Positions 62,387 to 64,000 of a stretch of DNA of 64,000 bases are shown in pieces. The DNA lies in the NCBI RefSeq assembly GCF_030816115.1, contig NZ_JAUSXQ010000001.1, positions 434,001-498,000 of the forward strand, written 5' to 3'. The translations under genes and the position numbers were made by a program. Position 1 is the first letter of the stretch; each line of letters opens with the position of its first letter. The notes below the pieces were generated by a model. That model saw nothing but the letters and a program-made list of their open reading frames with translations. It was not told the DNA's origin and ran no database searches. The stretch comes from Chryseobacterium sp. W4I1. GTDB taxonomy: Bacteria; Bacteroidota; Bacteroidia; Flavobacteriales; Weeksellaceae.

Positions 62387-62460
62387 GATCCGGTAGTTCA
62401 GCTGGTTAGAATGCCGCCCTGTCACGGCGGAGGTCGCGGGTTCGAGTCCCGTCCGGATCG
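62387..62460 (+). tRNA. tRNA-Asp (anticodon GTC), copy 1
   Basis: 74 nt: acceptor GATCCGG/CCGGATC, discriminator G, anticodon loop CTGTCAC, T-arm CGGG-TTCGAGT-CCCG. First of four identical genes. Confidence 0.95.
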
Positions 62461-62493
62461 CAAAAGTTTTTCAATTTACTTTTAAAAAAATTA

Positions 62494-62567
62494 GATCCGG
62501 TAGTTCAGCTGGTTAGAATGCCGCCCTGTCACGGCGGAGGTCGCGGGTTCGAGTCCCGTCCGGATCG
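62494..62567 (+). tRNA. tRNA-Asp (anticodon GTC), copy 2
   Basis: Identical to copy 1, separated by a 33-bp spacer that is repeated with few changes before copies 3 and 4. Confidence 0.95.
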
Positions 62568-62600
62568 CAAAAGTTTTGTCAATTTCTTTTAAAAAAAATT

Positions 62601-62674
62601 GATCCGGTAGTTCAGCTGGTTAGAATGCCGCCCTGTCACGGCGGAGGTCGCGGGTTCGAGTCCCGTCCGGATCG
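62601..62674 (+). tRNA. tRNA-Asp (anticodon GTC), copy 3
   Basis: Identical to copies 1 and 2; 107-bp periodicity shows tandem duplication. Confidence 0.95.
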
Positions 62675-62707
62675 CAGAAGTTTTATCAATTTACTTTTAA
62701 AAAAATT

Positions 62708-62781
62708 GATCCGGTAGTTCAGCTGGTTAGAATGCCGCCCTGTCACGGCGGAGGTCGCGGGTTCGAGTCCCGTCCGGATCG
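62708..62781 (+). tRNA. tRNA-Asp (anticodon GTC), copy 4
   Basis: Last of the array, followed by the terminator at 62794-62821. Confidence 0.95.
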
Positions 62782-62793
62782 CAAGATCTTTAA

Positions 62794-62821
62794 ACCCCTT
62801 CAATTATTTGAAGGGGTTTTT
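62794..62821 (+). terminator. terminator of the tRNA-Asp array
   Basis: AACCCCTTCAA pairs with TTGAAGGGGTT over a short loop, then TTTTG. Confidence 0.8.
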
Positions 62822-63138
62822 GTTTGTGTATGAAATAAATAATAATCCTAATGTCTATATTCACCGTATGGGGCAGGCAAGCCAAAATTCAGAGGTCAAA
62901 ATCTGTTTGCTGAAATTGCGGAATGGGTAAATTTTTGAAATAAAGCCACAAACAGTATATCAGAATGGATACGGTAGATGAAAGTACACCATTACAAAAC
63001 TTAATGATACTGACAACTTCCGTAAACTATCGCACTGCTGAAGTCCCCTTCTGTGAAATCGATCTATATGATGTTGGTTAAATTGCTTCTTGTGTACATC
63101 TACAGTTTATTCTACATTAGTAAACCAATATAAGCTCA
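62822..63138. other. 317-bp gap, possibly decayed coding DNA
   Basis: Short interrupted frames (for instance MDTVDESTPLQNLMILTTSV at about 62964) suggest an eroded gene, but no family can be recognised. Confidence 0.3.
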
Positions 63139-63558
63139 ATGCTACAAAGAAAATTTATTCTGTTCTCCATCCTTAAAACTTGGCTCATGGCTACGGTAAT
63201 TTCGACGGTGATCCTGGTTATTTATATGATGATCACAGAAGTTCCGAGTGAACATCCCAGAAACTGTGATATGAGTGGTTTGGCTTATGGTCTTTTGATC
63301 TTTTGGATTCTGTCTTTGGGTGTAATTTCTTTCAGCAGTCTTTTTTCTTTATTAAAAGTTTTTCAGGGAAAAGGACAAAGATGGCTGTGCTGGTTTTTGC
63401 TCCCGACAATAACTGCAGGTTATTTTTTTATGGAAATTTCTGACGGGAAGATTGATGGGGAAGGGCTTGCATTTTTCTTGATTGCCAATCTGCCATGGTT
63501 TCTTTTGTGGGGATTTTATTTTTATAGGTTTAATTCCTTATTTAAATTTAATGAATAA
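63139..63558 (+). CDS. small membrane protein (139 aa)
   Basis: About four hydrophobic helices (around 12-32, 45-68, 82-100, 112-130) with short loops. No motif recognised. Start ATG 63139. Followed 42 bp later by another gene on the same strand. Confidence 0.7.
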   Translation: MLQRKFILFSILKTWLMATVISTVILVIYMMITEVPSEHPRNCDMSGLAYGLLIFWILSLGVISFSSLFSLLKVFQGKGQRWLCWFLLPTITAGYFFMEISDGKIDGEGLAFFLIANLPWFLLWGFYFYRFNSLFKFNE

Positions 63559-63600
63559 AATGAATAAAATGATAAAAATATAAAATCGAATCATCAAAAA

Positions 63601-64000
63601 ATGAAAAAACTGTTTCTGTTTCTTGCAACTGTAATGCATGCTGCAATTCTTTATTCCCAGCCCATCACTTTAAAATCGGTAGATGAAGTTAAAGAATTCC
63701 GGCTGATGCTGTGTTACGGAAACGGCGGAAAAGGTGCTTTTGTACAGTATGAAGGAAAGAAGGACATAATTCCGCTTATAGTTAAAAGCTACATATTAGA
63801 TACAATCGGAAGAAAAAATAATCAGCCTGACCACCATTATTTTGAGTGGGATGAAATAATAGATGGAAAAGTAAGCGGCACCTATAAAATGCTGCAGATC
63901 CAGAATATTATTGCTGATGCCTCGTACAGGAGAATAAAGGATTGGAAAAAATTCACCCTTGAACTGGCAGATGACGATGATGAAAAACCGGATGGCAATG
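63601..64000 (+). CDS. exported hypothetical protein, 3' end outside the window
   Basis: ATG 63601; 133 codons are visible before the window ends. Signal peptide (KKLFLFLATVMHAAILYSQ), then a mixed domain (SVDEVKEFRLMLCYGNGGKG; QYEGKKDIIPLIVKSYI) and an acidic DDDDEKPDGN at the cut. Family not recognised. Confidence 0.65.
   Translation, partial: MKKLFLFLATVMHAAILYSQPITLKSVDEVKEFRLMLCYGNGGKGAFVQYEGKKDIIPLIVKSYILDTIGRKNNQPDHHYFEWDEIIDGKVSGTYKMLQIQNIIADASYRRIKDWKKFTLELADDDDEKPDGN

Noticed and set aside
1..64000. CRISPR arrays, rRNA genes, insertion sequences
   Set aside because: No regularly spaced direct repeats with unique spacers, no rRNA segments, and no transposase genes were found; the only tandem repeats are the 7-bp array, the codon repeats and the tRNA-Asp array.

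Overview
The window looks like the chromosome of a low-GC member of the Bacteroidota, most likely a Chryseobacterium-type flavobacterium (Weeksellaceae). Supporting signs are promoters with the TAnnTTTG -7 element, type IX secretion (T9SS) C-terminal domains, BT4734/VirE-N type mobile-element genes, Bacteroidetes-style lipoproteins, and the order parA-parB-DUF5683-dapB-lepB-WbqC. The genus is an inference, because no rRNA or other marker gene is present.

0-10.6 kb: a respiratory/regulatory island. Four intact Crp/Fnr-family regulators and one frameshifted copy surround an operon for a cbb3-like terminal oxidase. The oxidase has a CcoN-like subunit with an extra N-terminal segment, a fused CcoO-cytochrome c, and two small membrane proteins. 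Seven promoters in this interval share one layout: a 14-bp palindrome close to ATGAT-N4-ATCAT lies 29.5-30.5 bp upstream of a TAnnTTTG-type -7 box, which puts the palindrome near -41.5 (class II activation). They precede a regulator gene, two small lipoprotein genes (one of them leading into the oxidase operon), a decayed gene, a KGG-motif stress protein, a leader before a second regulator, and an apparent ~65-nt terminator-ended small RNA at 803-867. This local regulon is the most interesting signal in the window.

10.7-20 kb: a general-stress block with an acidic KGG-motif protein, a DUF892 ferritin-like protein, two SDR dehydrogenases, an FAD/Rieske oxidoreductase, an iron-permease-family protein, a cytoplasmic-type alpha-amylase and a DUF2383 four-helix protein. 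19.9-22.1 kb holds gene scars (an 18-codon NDH-2 start and the tail of an alpha/beta-hydrolase) and an AraC regulator.

22.7-39.2 kb: a tRNA-Arg/tRNA-Pro operon, a few secreted proteins and T9SS remnants, then a ~12-kb integrative element (about 26.8-38.9 kb) inserted in the anticodon arm of a second tRNA-Arg. The element rebuilt the 3' half of that tRNA with a different but still paired T-stem. It encodes a tyrosine integrase, an Xis-like HTH protein and a VirE-N/primase-like protein. Its cargo is four secreted or unknown genes on the + strand and a putative defence block on the - strand: a CD-NTase with a membrane protein (CBASS-like), two HEPN-like ORFs with an RxxxxxH motif, and an uncharacterised overlapping gene pair.

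39.3-64 kb: mostly core genome. It contains an amidase, aspA, a surface-glycan segment (two glycosyltransferases, a flippase, an FkbM methyltransferase) with a 7-bp tandem repeat directly at a gene start, TonB, the parAB-dapB-lepB segment, a subtilase, envelope lipoproteins, a four-gene set resembling the decaprenyl-phosphoryl-arabinose pathway (UbiA, DprE1-like, DprE2-like, HAD phosphatase), a cysteine desulfurase, trxA, four tandem tRNA-Asp genes and two hypothetical genes, the last cut by the window end.
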